From: JAVBNU01 sp031551265
GTDB lineage: Bacteria; Cyanobacteriota; Vampirovibrionia; Gastranaerophilales; Gastranaerophilaceae
Reading direction: 5' to 3'
Length of the DNA stretch: 23,255 bases
Assembly (NCBI GenBank): GCA_031551265.1
Contig: JAVBNU010000016.1
Location: forward strand, 1 to 23,255
Made by a program: the position numbers and the translations under genes. Of the stretch, positions 1-7,430 are shown piece by piece; within the stretch, counting starts at the first letter, position 1; each line of letters starts with the position of its first letter. Below the pieces are notes generated by a model. The model was given only the letters and a program-made list of their open reading frames with translations, made no database searches and was not told where the DNA came from.

Positions 1-1
1 A

Positions 2-1888
2 GCTGTTACTTCTTACTGGAAAGACCACCAAATCAACGTCATCGATACACCGGGTCACGTTGACTTCACAATCGAAGTTGAGCGTTCATTGCGTGTATTA
101 GACGGCGTTGTTGCTGTATTCTGTGCGGTTGGCGGCGTTCAATCACAATCAGAAACAGTTTGGAGACAGGCTAACAGATACGAAGTACCACGTATGGTTT
201 TCGTTAACAAAATGGACCGCGTAGGCGCTAACTTCTACCGTGTTGTAGAGCAAGTTAGAAACAGACTTGGCGGTAATGCACACCCAATCAGATTACCTAT
301 AGGCGCTGAAGACCAACTCAAAGGTTTGATTGACCTTTTTGAAATGAAAGCTCATATTTATACCAACGATTTAGGTACTGATATTAAAATCGAAGATATT
401 CCTGCGGATATGCTTGAAAAAGCACAAGAATACAGAGCTGCTTTAGTTGAAGCGATTTCTGAGCATGACGATGACTTGATGATGAAGTTCTTGGAAGGCG
501 AAGAAGCAACGGTTGCCGAATTAAAAGCAGGATTACGTAAAGCTGTTTGTAATAACAAAATTGTTCCTGTAACTTGTGGTACAGCATTCAAAAACAAAGG
601 CGTACAGCTGTTGCTTGACTCAGTTGTTGAGTTAATGCCTTCGCCACTTGATGTAAAAGCTATTCAAGGTGAATTAGAGGACGGTACAGTTGTTGAAAGA
701 CACTCATCTGATACAGAACCGTTCGCAGCATTAGCGTTCAAAGTTATGACTGACCCTTATGTTGGTCGTTTAACATTTATGCGCGTTTATTCAGGTGTGC
801 TGCAAGCAGGTTCATATATTATCAACTCAACCAACGGCAAAAAAGAGCGTATTTCGCGCTTAGTACAAATGCAAGCTGATCAGCGTAATGAAATCAGTGC
901 AGTATATGCAGGCGACATTTGTGCGGCTGTTGGTCTTAAAGATACAACCACGGGTGACACGTTATGTGATGAAAAATCACCTGTAATCCTTGAAAAAATG
1001 ACATTCCCAACACCTGTTATCTCGGTTGCGATTGAGCCAAAAACAAAAGCTGACCAGGATAAAATGGGTATTGCATTACAAAAACTTGCTGAGGAAGATC
1101 CCTCATTCCAAGTTAAATCTGATCCTGAAACAGGTCAGACAATTATCTCGGGTATGGGTGAGCTTCACTTGGAAATCATCGTAGACCGTTTGTTGCGTGA
1201 ATTTAAAGTTGATGCTAACGTTGGTAAACCACAGGTTGCTTACCGTGAAACTATCACAGGCAACGCTGATCAAGAAGCTAAATTCATCAGACAATCAGGC
1301 GGACGCGGTCAATATGGTCACGTTAAAGTTAAAATTGAACCTGCTGACTACAATGCAGGATTCGTATTCGAAAATAAAATCGTCGGTGGCGCTATTCCAA
1401 AAGAATACATCGAGCCGGCCAGAAAAGGTATGGAAGAAGCTCTTGAGGGCGGTATCTTAGCAGGTTTCCCTGTTATCGACGTTAAAGTAACATTATACGA
1501 TGGTACATACCACGATGTTGACTCTTCTGAAATGGCGTTCAAAATTGCCGGTTCTATGGCAATGAAAGAAGGTGTCAAAAAAGCTAAACCGGCTATACTT
1601 GAGCCTATGATGAAAGTCGAAATCGAAGTTCCTGAAGAAAATACCGGCGATATTATCGGTGATATTTCTTCAAGACGTGGTCGTATCGAAGGTATGGAAA
1701 TGATAGAAGGTACCGGCATCCAAAAAATCAATGCTACTGTACCTCTAGCCGAAATGTTCGGATACGCGACAGACATACGTTCAAATACACAAGGTCGCGG
1801 AACATTCTCTATGGAATTCAAATGCTACGAACAAGTACCTGCAAATATTCAAACTGAAATTATTCAAAAGTCAGGCGCTTCAGCATAA
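2..1888 (+). CDS. fusA: Elongation factor G, C-terminal ~90% (5' end cut by window)
   Basis: Translational GTPase that drives ribosomal translocation. The open frame runs in from the window edge at base 2, so about 65 N-terminal residues, including the P-loop, lie outside. Visible are the G3 motif DTPGHVDF (residues 15-22 of the fragment), the G4 motif NKMD, a G5-region GTAFKNKG, and then domains II-V with family landmarks such as GGRGQYGHVKVKIEP and GYATDIRSNTQGRGTFSMEF near the C-terminus. The 628 visible residues plus the missing part fit the usual ~690-residue EF-G. TTG at 89 is an internal Leu codon and not the start. The gene is intact and ordinary to its stop, with a hairpin terminator directly after it. 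Its upstream context (often rpsL-rpsG) is not visible. A paralogue such as FusA2 or a tetracycline-protection protein is unlikely given the canonical motifs. Confidence 0.97.
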   Translation, partial: AVTSYWKDHQINVIDTPGHVDFTIEVERSLRVLDGVVAVFCAVGGVQSQSETVWRQANRYEVPRMVFVNKMDRVGANFYRVVEQVRNRLGGNAHPIRLPIGAEDQLKGLIDLFEMKAHIYTNDLGTDIKIEDIPADMLEKAQEYRAALVEAISEHDDDLMMKFLEGEEATVAELKAGLRKAVCNNKIVPVTCGTAFKNKGVQLLLDSVVELMPSPLDVKAIQGELEDGTVVERHSSDTEPFAALAFKVMTDPYVGRLTFMRVYSGVLQAGSYIINSTNGKKERISRLVQMQADQRNEISAVYAGDICAAVGLKDTTTGDTLCDEKSPVILEKMTFPTPVISVAIEPKTKADQDKMGIALQKLAEEDPSFQVKSDPETGQTIISGMGELHLEIIVDRLLREFKVDANVGKPQVAYRETITGNADQEAKFIRQSGGRGQYGHVKVKIEPADYNAGFVFENKIVGGAIPKEYIEPARKGMEEALEGGILAGFPVIDVKVTLYDGTYHDVDSSEMAFKIAGSMAMKEGVKKAKPAILEPMMKVEIEVPEENTGDIIGDISSRRGRIEGMEMIEGTGIQKINATVPLAEMFGYATDIRSNTQGRGTFSMEFKCYEQVPANIQTEIIQKSGASA

Positions 1889-1913
1889 AACAAGTAGAAT
1901 ATTCACAAATTAT

Positions 1914-1943
1914 AAGGAGCTAATAAATTTGGCTCCTTTTTTA
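1914..1943 (+). terminator. Rho-independent terminator of fusA
   Basis: A seven-base stem (AAGGAGC / GCTCCTT, 1914-1920 and 1932-1938) with an 11-base loop is followed by a T-rich run (TTTTTTAT). It lies 26 bases after the fusA stop codon, between two convergent genes. Confidence 0.8.
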
Positions 1944-1944
1944 T

Positions 1945-1972
1945 TTGGTGAGTTGGGAAATCCACCTTACAT
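1945..1972 (-). repeat. REP-like palindromic element, copy 1
   Basis: Read on the minus strand this is GTAA followed by GGTGGATTTCCCAACTCACC, bounded by GGTG/CACC. It closely matches the element at 21691-21720 and shares the outline of the copies at 1982, 20823 and 22434. It sits in the gap between convergent fusA and the FtsH-like gene, just past the fusA terminator. It looks like a short dispersed intergenic repeat of the REP type. Confidence 0.6.
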
Positions 1973-1981
1973 TTGTTTATG

Positions 1982-2010
1982 TTGTTGGGGTGGAAACCCC
2001 AACTTACAAT
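1982..2010 (-). repeat. REP-like palindromic element, copy 2 (perfect hairpin)
   Basis: A perfect eight-base inverted repeat, GTTGGGGT (1984-1991) and ACCCCAAC (1996-2003), encloses a four-base loop. On the minus strand it is preceded by GTAA, like copy 1. It ends eight bases before the stop of the FtsH-like gene, so it could also stabilise or terminate transcripts arriving from either side. The next bases are not a long T-run, so I favour a repeat over a classical terminator. Confidence 0.6.
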
Positions 2011-2017
2011 CTACTTT

Positions 2018-4207
2018 TTACATTTTATTTCCAATGGCTGATTTCATTTGTGCTTTGAATGTCTTAATAGATTCTTGCACGCTTGCGCATAATGTTTGGT
2101 ATTCCTGCTGGTTACCGTTTTCTTTCAGCCATTCATTAAACATTCTTTCAAATTCTTCGCCTGAAACTATTTTTACTTGTTCATCTTTATGCTCAGTGAA
2201 AGTTTTAACATATTTTTCGATAAATGGTTTTACGAATGCAGAAATTTGACTTGAAATACCCATTGAAGTATTGGCGTAATCTTCGAGGTCGCGTTTTATG
2301 TCGTTGGCAAAAACGCCATACGCGCCGGAGTCAACAGGACAGCTTAGGAATCTTGTTTTTGAACCGAGACCTAAACGTGTTACCGAGTCCATGATGAGGT
2401 CGGTGCTTTGCTTTAAATCGCTGCTTACACCATCACTGTGACCGTCAAACATTTGCTCTTCAATACTATAGCCGCCATAATTAACAACAAGCTGGCTTAT
2501 TAATGACTCGACTGTTAAACGTCTATTTTCACCGGGTTTTGAAAGCGTTACACCGCTTGCATTACCGCGTGATTCATTGATAATATAGTCCAGTTTTCGC
2601 ATAGGGGTTTTAGATTTTTGGTTTTCACCCTCAAATACTTTATTCATAATCAGAAGATTTATTGCATGACCAGCCTCATGAGCAAGTGTAGCCTCAATTT
2701 CATCTTTTGTTTCCTCAATATCATTTTTAGCGCCAATGATAGATTCAAGCTTTGCATTCATCATATCATTTTTAGTGATGTTAGTGTTTTCTCTGCCAAG
2801 ATACAAAGTATATCGATATGCGCGTTTAATAATGTCTACTAACTCTGCGCCTGACAAGCCTGAAGTAGTTTGTGCTAATTCATCAAGCATTTTTTTCTTT
2901 ACTTCATCATTTTCGAAAGGTTTTTTGCGCGCTGCTATTTCAAGAATTTCACGACGTGATTTTTCGCTAAAGCGTGGGTCATCAATCTTGAATTCCAAGT
3001 CAATCCGCCCTTTTCTGAAAGCATCATCCAGCATATCTTTGCGGTTTGTGGCAAAAATTGTAATAACTTTGACATCATCATTTTCTTTTGAATCTACGCC
3101 GTCTAACTCAGTCAAAAGTGCATTTAACGTAGCCTCAGATTCCTTATGGCTTCCACTACCGCGTTTTCCGGCTACTGCGTCAACTTCATCGATAAATACG
3201 ATGGCCGTTTTTGATTCATGGTTTTCTGCTTGTTTTCTGGCTTCACGGTATAGTTCTCTGACGTGTTTTGGACCGGCACCAACATACAGCTCTACAAAGC
3301 TGCTGCCATTTGTACTAATGAAGGGTACACCAGCCTCGCCTGCTGTAGCCGTAGCTAAAAGTGTCTTACCTGTGCCGGGCGGTCCGTAGAACAAGACACC
3401 GCCGGGTTTGTCAGAGTTTTTAACCTTTGGATTATTTAAAATATTCAAAAGTTGGTTTTGTATTTGGTCTTTTACATTGAATAAGCCGCCAACGTCAGCG
3501 AATCTGGTTTTTACTTCGTCATATACTTTAAAATTAGGTTTTTCTTTTTCTCTGCCAAATATATCCAGCTCTGTATCAGGTGTATCATCTAATTTAACGC
3601 CTACTTTTTCTGCTGCCTTTTTGAATTTATTAGCTATTGATATGAAGCCTTGGCCAGTCAAGTAGTCATAAAAATTAGCCTGTCCTTTACATTTATCAGA
3701 AAAAGTTGTAAGACGATAAAATTGTTTTTGTACATTTTTATCAAACGTTTTAACTAAATCCAAAATTTCGATTGCTAATTCTGATTGACCACTTGTAGCA
3801 GACTGAATAAAAGGATTGTCCGTTGAATCCAGTATAAATTGAGCTTTACTATCATTGTCCAATTCTTTGACTATATTAAATATTTTAGATGCATGTTCAG
3901 AAGCCCAACGCATTACCCTATAAAAAGGCCTTTCCTCACTTGAGAATGTCTTGTAATTATTAAAAATGAAATTTTTTCTTACGCCAATTGGCTCTTTTGC
4001 AATATCTTGAAAAAATTTCTCCGGGTTTTCTGACTTATCCAGCTCATGAGCATATCCGTGGATTTTACGAAAACGGTCGAGATATTTCTGAGCTTTGACT
4101 TTATCCTCAGCATCACCTGTGAAGGATATATTATTATCACTGTTAGGCTTTGAGAAAGCCCGAATATTGCTGTAATTATTACAGAAACCGATTGATGCTA
4201 ACTTCAT
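2018..4207 (-). CDS. FtsH-like AAA+ zinc metalloprotease without transmembrane segments
   Basis: The 729-residue protein has an AAA+ module of the FtsH type: Walker A GPPGTGKT (275-282), Walker B VFIDEVD (337-343), sensor-1 ATNR (386-389) and a second region of homology around FRKGRID (397-403). An M41 peptidase-like domain follows with HEAGH (510-514), and an Asp in SSDLKQSTDL (D597) at the position of the third zinc ligand. These residues predict an active ATP-dependent protease. Unlike E. coli FtsH, the N-terminal 230 residues hold no hydrophobic helix or signal peptide. Instead there is an Asn/Ser-rich leader ending in ISFTG (27-31) and then a charged helical region. It is therefore predicted to be cytosolic, or to be recruited by its N-domain. 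AAGGA lies nine bases before the ATG. The true membrane FtsH is probably encoded elsewhere, so I do not assign the ftsH symbol. The family call is firm; substrate and partners are unknown. Confidence 0.9.
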   Translation of the reverse strand: MKLASIGFCNNYSNIRAFSKPNSDNNISFTGDAEDKVKAQKYLDRFRKIHGYAHELDKSENPEKFFQDIAKEPIGVRKNFIFNNYKTFSSEERPFYRVMRWASEHASKIFNIVKELDNDSKAQFILDSTDNPFIQSATSGQSELAIEILDLVKTFDKNVQKQFYRLTTFSDKCKGQANFYDYLTGQGFISIANKFKKAAEKVGVKLDDTPDTELDIFGREKEKPNFKVYDEVKTRFADVGGLFNVKDQIQNQLLNILNNPKVKNSDKPGGVLFYGPPGTGKTLLATATAGEAGVPFISTNGSSFVELYVGAGPKHVRELYREARKQAENHESKTAIVFIDEVDAVAGKRGSGSHKESEATLNALLTELDGVDSKENDDVKVITIFATNRKDMLDDAFRKGRIDLEFKIDDPRFSEKSRREILEIAARKKPFENDEVKKKMLDELAQTTSGLSGAELVDIIKRAYRYTLYLGRENTNITKNDMMNAKLESIIGAKNDIEETKDEIEATLAHEAGHAINLLIMNKVFEGENQKSKTPMRKLDYIINESRGNASGVTLSKPGENRRLTVESLISQLVVNYGGYSIEEQMFDGHSDGVSSDLKQSTDLIMDSVTRLGLGSKTRFLSCPVDSGAYGVFANDIKRDLEDYANTSMGISSQISAFVKPFIEKYVKTFTEHKDEQVKIVSGEEFERMFNEWLKENGNQQEYQTLCASVQESIKTFKAQMKSAIGNKM

Positions 4208-4257
4208 ATAAAATTCCTTGAGCTGCTAATTAACATGTTTAGTAACTACTCTCAAGG
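4208..4257 (-). promoter_or_regulatory. Inverted repeat overlapping the ribosome binding site of the FtsH-like gene
   Basis: In the leader of the FtsH-like gene, CCTTGAG (plus-strand 4251-4257, read on the minus strand) can pair over seven bases with CTCAAGG (4216-4222), which contains the AAGG of the Shine-Dalgarno site. The intervening loop is 28 bases. Folding would hide the ribosome binding site. This could be a translational switch or a chance match; no T-run suggests a terminator. It lies between the CDF gene stop and this ATG. Confidence 0.35.
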
Positions 4258-4304
4258 GAGAAAATTGTCTTTGTTGTGCGGCTAATTAATAAAAGTTTAC
4301 ATAT

Positions 4305-5177
4305 TTACTCAATCGGCTCGACGTGGATGGTTATGGAGGCGGCGCCGAGCTTGGTTGTGATGAGCTGCTCGATTTTGTCACAAATTCGATGACTTTCTTC
4401 GATTGTGCAGTTGCCATCCATTGCTAAAATGATATCAACTATTTTGGTTATCCCTGAGCGTCTTGTTCTCAGTGATTTGCATTCGATTGTGCATTCGCTT
4501 TTGAGGCTGTCTACAATATTTTTTATTTCTTCGATTTCTTCATCCGGAAGGCTTGTGTCAACAAGGGTTGTAAATGTTTTTTTGCATATTTTCCAGCCGG
4601 AGTGAAGTATCCAAACTGCGATAAATATTGCAAAAATTGGGTCTAAAATATGCAGGTTCGTGATTTTTATCATAATCAAGCCGATTAAAACCGCTGCCGA
4701 GGAAAGTACGTCGGCTCGTAGATGTTCTGCATCTGCGTAAATTGCGATTGAGGAAGATTTTTTGGCAATATGAAATAGATATGCGCTAACAACAATATTT
4801 ACGAACACGGAAAAAACCATGACATAGATTGCTAAATTGGTGTCCAGCACTGTGTAGCTACCAAAAATAATTTTTCTGGTAGCCTCGTATAAAATATAAA
4901 ATGAAATGAATAAAATCAAAATTCCTTCAATCATTCCCGACAAATCTTCGTATTTTCCGTGTCCGAACGGATGGTCATCGTCAGCAGGTTTTGAGGATTG
5001 GGTGACGGCAAAAAGTGCCATAATTGATGCTAAAAGATCGCCGAACGAGTGGACAGCCTCGGATATAATACTCATACTCTGAGAAACTATGCCGGCAGTG
5101 ATTTTCAGCGCAATCAATGTGGTATTTGAAATAACAGATACCAGCGCGGCTATTCTTTTTTGCAGAGTCATACCCAT
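4305..5177 (-). CDS. Cation diffusion facilitator (CDF) family transporter
   Basis: A 290-residue membrane protein that probably exports a divalent metal (Zn, Fe, Mn or similar) from the cytoplasm in exchange for protons. About six hydrophobic helices are visible. CDF signatures are the TM2 pair H43/D47 in EAVHSFGD, the cytoplasmic DDDHPFGHGKYED (67-79), and the TM5 pair H152/D156 in EHLRAD, which together would form the transport site. A soluble C-terminal domain (about 205-290) ending in ITIHVEP matches the dimerising metal-sensing domain of YiiP-like proteins. There is no His-rich loop. The His rather than Asp at the first TM2 site makes metal choice uncertain. The start ATG lies one base after the stop of the FliT-like gene and has only a weak GTGGAA upstream, so translational coupling is likely. 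A second ATG two codons in is possible. Confidence 0.92.
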   Translation of the reverse strand: MGMTLQKRIAALVSVISNTTLIALKITAGIVSQSMSIISEAVHSFGDLLASIMALFAVTQSSKPADDDHPFGHGKYEDLSGMIEGILILFISFYILYEATRKIIFGSYTVLDTNLAIYVMVFSVFVNIVVSAYLFHIAKKSSSIAIYADAEHLRADVLSSAAVLIGLIMIKITNLHILDPIFAIFIAVWILHSGWKICKKTFTTLVDTSLPDEEIEEIKNIVDSLKSECTIECKSLRTRRSGITKIVDIILAMDGNCTIEESHRICDKIEQLITTKLGAASITIHVEPIE

Positions 5178-5178
5178 A

Positions 5179-5538
5179 TTATTCCACGTAATCTAATAAC
5201 TCGCCTGATGTACGCTCAAGTCCTGAGTATGCGTTCAAAAACTTTTCCTTATCTTTGGTTTTGTCAAGCTCGACGATTAATTCAGCGCGAAGTTGTTCCA
5301 TCCTAGCAATATTTTTGGTTTCGGTTTCTTTAATTTGTTCAGAAATTACATTAAATTCTTCGGGGAGTTTTTCATTATAACTGTGTTTTAGGTTTGCTAT
5401 ATCTTGTATAACTTTTTGTCTGCGCGTAACAATAGCTGAAATTTCTTCATACTGCTTTTGCTCAATCAAATTACTAACTTGCGTTACGCTGTATAGTAAT
5501 TCTTCAAAGAGCAATTTTAACTGTTTTAAATTATCCAT
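5179..5538 (-). CDS. FliT-like small helical protein (putative flagellar export chaperone)
   Basis: The 119-residue, all-helical, highly charged protein overlaps the end of fliS by eight bases: its ATG at 5538 lies inside GATGGATAA. Starting there gives MDNLKQLKLL. An upstream extension in the same frame would run deep into fliS and has no supporting ribosome site, so I reject it. The central stretch IEQKQYEEISAIVTRRQKVI and the aromatic/Gly turn near the C-terminus (NAYSGLER) resemble FliT/FlgN-type export chaperones, which bind filament-cap or hook-associated proteins until they are exported. Position directly behind fliS, where fliT commonly lies, is the stronger argument; sequence similarity by eye is weak. 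It could be another coiled-coil flagellar accessory protein. Confidence 0.65.
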   Translation of the reverse strand: MDNLKQLKLLFEELLYSVTQVSNLIEQKQYEEISAIVTRRQKVIQDIANLKHSYNEKLPEEFNVISEQIKETETKNIARMEQLRAELIVELDKTKDKEKFLNAYSGLERTSGELLDYVE

Positions 5539-6037
5539 CAAACTCGTATCCTGTATATTCTTCATCGGGAGTATCATCCTCATCATCGTATTCAGTATTA
5601 TCAACTGCACGTAAGCTTCTTTGTTCTTCGACAGATTCTGTGTTTTTTTCTACGCTGCCGCTTTTGGAAAGTTCAGCAGCTTTTTTCCAGGTGTCACGCA
5701 AATCTTTTAGCATGTTGTATGACTCATCAATTTTTTTCAAATCTTTTTTGATGTTAGCAGTGGCCAAAAGCTGTATGTTATATGTATATAGGCTTTCCAG
5801 GTTTTTTGCTAAACTTGGGTTGACGCTGTGGTCAAGTGTATCAATGAATTCAATCAGAATATTTTGCGCTGCTGTAATATTATTATGTGTATCCTGTATA
5901 TTCGCTGTGGATATTGCCGTGCGTGCTTTTGCCACATAATTCACCAATGCGTTGAATAGCATTATCAATAATTCCTCAGGGGATGCCGTTTCTACGGTAT
6001 TTTTTTTATATTGTTGTAAATATACATTCTGATTCAT
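5531..6037 (-). CDS. fliS: Flagellar export chaperone FliS with an acidic C-terminal tail
   Basis: FliS binds newly made flagellin in the cytoplasm, prevents its polymerisation and hands it to the FlhA export gate. The N-terminus has the family pattern (YLQQYKKNTVETASPEELL, residues 6-24), followed by the four-helix region with TAAQNILIEFIDTLDHSVNP and the YTYNIQLLATANIKKD helix (85-99). The folded domain ends near residue 125, the usual FliS length. Residues 126-168 form an extra disordered tail rich in Asp and Glu (DDEDDTPDEE) ending in EYTGYEFDG. A weak GAGAA lies nine bases before the ATG. It sits 34 bases after an acidic unknown protein and overlaps a FliT-like gene. The flagellin it should serve is encoded about 2.5 kb away on the other strand. 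Confidence 0.9.
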   Translation of the reverse strand: MNQNVYLQQYKKNTVETASPEELLIMLFNALVNYVAKARTAISTANIQDTHNNITAAQNILIEFIDTLDHSVNPSLAKNLESLYTYNIQLLATANIKKDLKKIDESYNMLKDLRDTWKKAAELSKSGSVEKNTESVEEQRSLRAVDNTEYDDEDDTPDEEYTGYEFDG

Positions 6038-6071
6038 ATATAATTCTCGTGATGTGCGTATTAATATTCTA

Positions 6072-6515
6072 CTACATTTTCTTTTCTAAGATAAGTCCCT
6101 CGGCATATTTTAATTTTGAAGCGATATTTAGCAAGTTTTCAGCATCAATAGTGTCGATAACAACATCCAGTTCGTTATCGTATAGTTCAATTATACCTTC
6201 TTCATTAGAAAGCCTGAGGACATAGCGTTTTATGTAAGTGGCGTCATCGTTTTCTTCGTCGAATTCTTCATTTTGATTTTCATTGCTATCAGCAGATGCT
6301 TCAGTGTCACCGCCGGCATAGATAGTGTTTTCAACGTCTTCGCCATAGTTATCTTCTTTGCGGCCGACTTGCTGGTTGCGCGTAAACTGGTCAAAGTCTA
6401 TCGCAACGTCATCTTTGCTCATATTGGCGAGGGCATTAGCATTTATAGCATGGTGTGATGAGGGTAAATCCTTACTGGGGTTGATTTGTCCCATTGACAT
6501 TCCATCTATTCCCAT
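6072..6515 (-). CDS. Acidic protein of unknown function, first gene of the fliS operon
   Basis: The 147-residue protein is not recognised. The first 90 residues are Asn/Asp/Glu-rich and probably disordered (EEFDEENDDA). The last 55 form a compact region, ...VLRLSNEEGIIELYDNEL...IDAENLLNIASKL, ending EGLILEKKM. The C-terminal pattern (two short strands, an acidic residue, a helix with LL, then a glycine) loosely recalls FlaG, a filament-length protein often encoded beside fliS and fliD. The diagnostic EVIRxIPPE of FlaG is absent, so I do not assign it. AGGAG lies eight bases before the ATG. It is the first gene of a four-gene minus-strand cluster with fliS, fliT-like and CDF genes, so a flagellar role is plausible from context only. 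Confidence 0.7.
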   Translation of the reverse strand: MGIDGMSMGQINPSKDLPSSHHAINANALANMSKDDVAIDFDQFTRNQQVGRKEDNYGEDVENTIYAGGDTEASADSNENQNEEFDEENDDATYIKRYVLRLSNEEGIIELYDNELDVVIDTIDAENLLNIASKLKYAEGLILEKKM

Positions 6516-6617
6516 TGAGTTCTCCTGATTTAAGATTGTAAAATCGTTAATAATATTATATAATAAGCTTATTAATAGTACATAGTATTATAAGATGAAG
6601 TAATAGGAGATAGAGAT
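6516..6617. promoter_or_regulatory. AT-rich divergent promoter region with a 14-bp perfect palindrome
   Basis: This 102-base gap separates the fliS operon (minus) from the MshEN-like/asparaginase pair (plus). It contains the perfect palindrome TAATAAGCTTATTA at 6561-6574. Several TATAAT or TATTAT -10-like hexamers occur on both strands, but none has a convincing -35 partner. The palindrome could be an operator shared by both directions. AT-rich sequence makes chance palindromes more likely, so this is tentative. Confidence 0.35.
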
Positions 6618-7430
6618 ATGCAGCAAGGTCCACCAAGACCGCCTCAAGGTCCACAACAAGGTCCACCAAGACCTCAACAGGAGCCACCTCAAGGTCCTCC
6701 TCCACCCCAAGGGCCATTTTCAAGCTTTATGAGTACATTATCGGAATTGCCGTTTTGGGTGCGTGAAGCCATACATTACAAATTAAAGGACAGTGTTGAA
6801 GGTACTGCAAATAAAACTGATATTTATAATGAAATGAACAAAAAGGTTTATCAACTTATTGTGCCTCAATTGACATTCCAGGGTAAAAAAGAACTTCAGA
6901 CAAAAATGCATGCTATGTCCAACGATGCATACAAATTTATGGCTCAAACCGGCCGCGGAATGAATTTAGCTGAAATTACAATTAATAATTTTTGGACATT
7001 AGAAAAAACATCCAAAATATTGGTTGATTGTTTTAGCAAACAATTTTATTCACCTTTAGGGGATGACCAGCTGCTTATTATTGCAGCGTTTTTAGCTGCC
7101 GAAATTCGTTTTGGAGAATATCTGAAACGCTTAGGTGTAACAGATTTGGATCAGCTTGAAAGTGCGTTACGCATGCAAAAAGAAGAAGATATGAAAGGTC
7201 AGCATATTCCGATAGGACAGATTTTCACTAAAATGGGTGTGATTAAGGAAGAGGACATAAAGCATGTCCTTATGCTCAAAGAGGATGCTAATAAACCTGT
7301 TATACTTCGCTTTGGTGGCATTCAGGGGCCGGATGCGGCTGACATGACAATAAAAACTCTTAAGGTCATGAATGAAAAACTTCTTCAAGAAAATAACGGC
7401 TTAAAACAACAACTTACAAAATATGAATAA
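6618..7430 (+). CDS. Pro/Gln-rich protein with GspE-N/MshEN-like tandem motif
   Basis: The 270-residue protein has three parts. Residues 1-34 are a low-complexity Pro/Gln/Gly tract (repeats of QGPP and PRPQ). Residues 35-160 are a helical region of unknown family. Residues 163-224 hold two successive copies of the pattern G-x2-L-x3-G-x6-L-x3-L-x2-Q: FGEYLKRLGVTDLDQLESAL followed by RMQ, then IGQIFTKMGVIKEEDIKHVL. This is the layout of the N-terminal domain of type II secretion and type IV pilus ATPases (T2SSE_N/MshEN), which in some proteins binds cyclic di-GMP. The second copy has Lys where Gln is usual. A short coiled coil ends the protein. There is no ATPase domain and no signal peptide. 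AGGAGA lies seven bases before the ATG. Its last eight bases overlap the asparaginase gene, so the two are co-translated. It may be a c-di-GMP sensor or adaptor; this is inference. Confidence 0.75.
   Translation: MQQGPPRPPQGPQQGPPRPQQEPPQGPPPPQGPFSSFMSTLSELPFWVREAIHYKLKDSVEGTANKTDIYNEMNKKVYQLIVPQLTFQGKKELQTKMHAMSNDAYKFMAQTGRGMNLAEITINNFWTLEKTSKILVDCFSKQFYSPLGDDQLLIIAAFLAAEIRFGEYLKRLGVTDLDQLESALRMQKEEDMKGQHIPIGQIFTKMGVIKEEDIKHVLMLKEDANKPVILRFGGIQGPDAADMTIKTLKVMNEKLLQENNGLKQQLTKYE

Noticed and set aside
1348..1821. 157-codon open frame antisense to fusA
   Set aside because: Lies wholly within the highly conserved EF-G coding sequence and has no ribosome site or recognisable motif.
1984..2003. 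Hairpin at 1984-2003 as the terminator of the FtsH-like gene
   Set aside because: It has no T-run on the minus strand and matches the dispersed REP-like family, so it is listed as a repeat.
2736..3389. 217-codon open frame antisense to the FtsH-like gene
   Set aside because: It is the shadow of a conserved AAA+ coding region on the other strand; Ser/Phe-rich composition typical of reverse-complement artefacts.
5539..5610. N-terminal extension of the FliT-like gene into fliS
   Set aside because: The extra 24 residues (MQLIILNTMM...) overlap fliS in another frame and lack a ribosome site; the ATG at 5538 overlapping the fliS stop is the natural coupled start.
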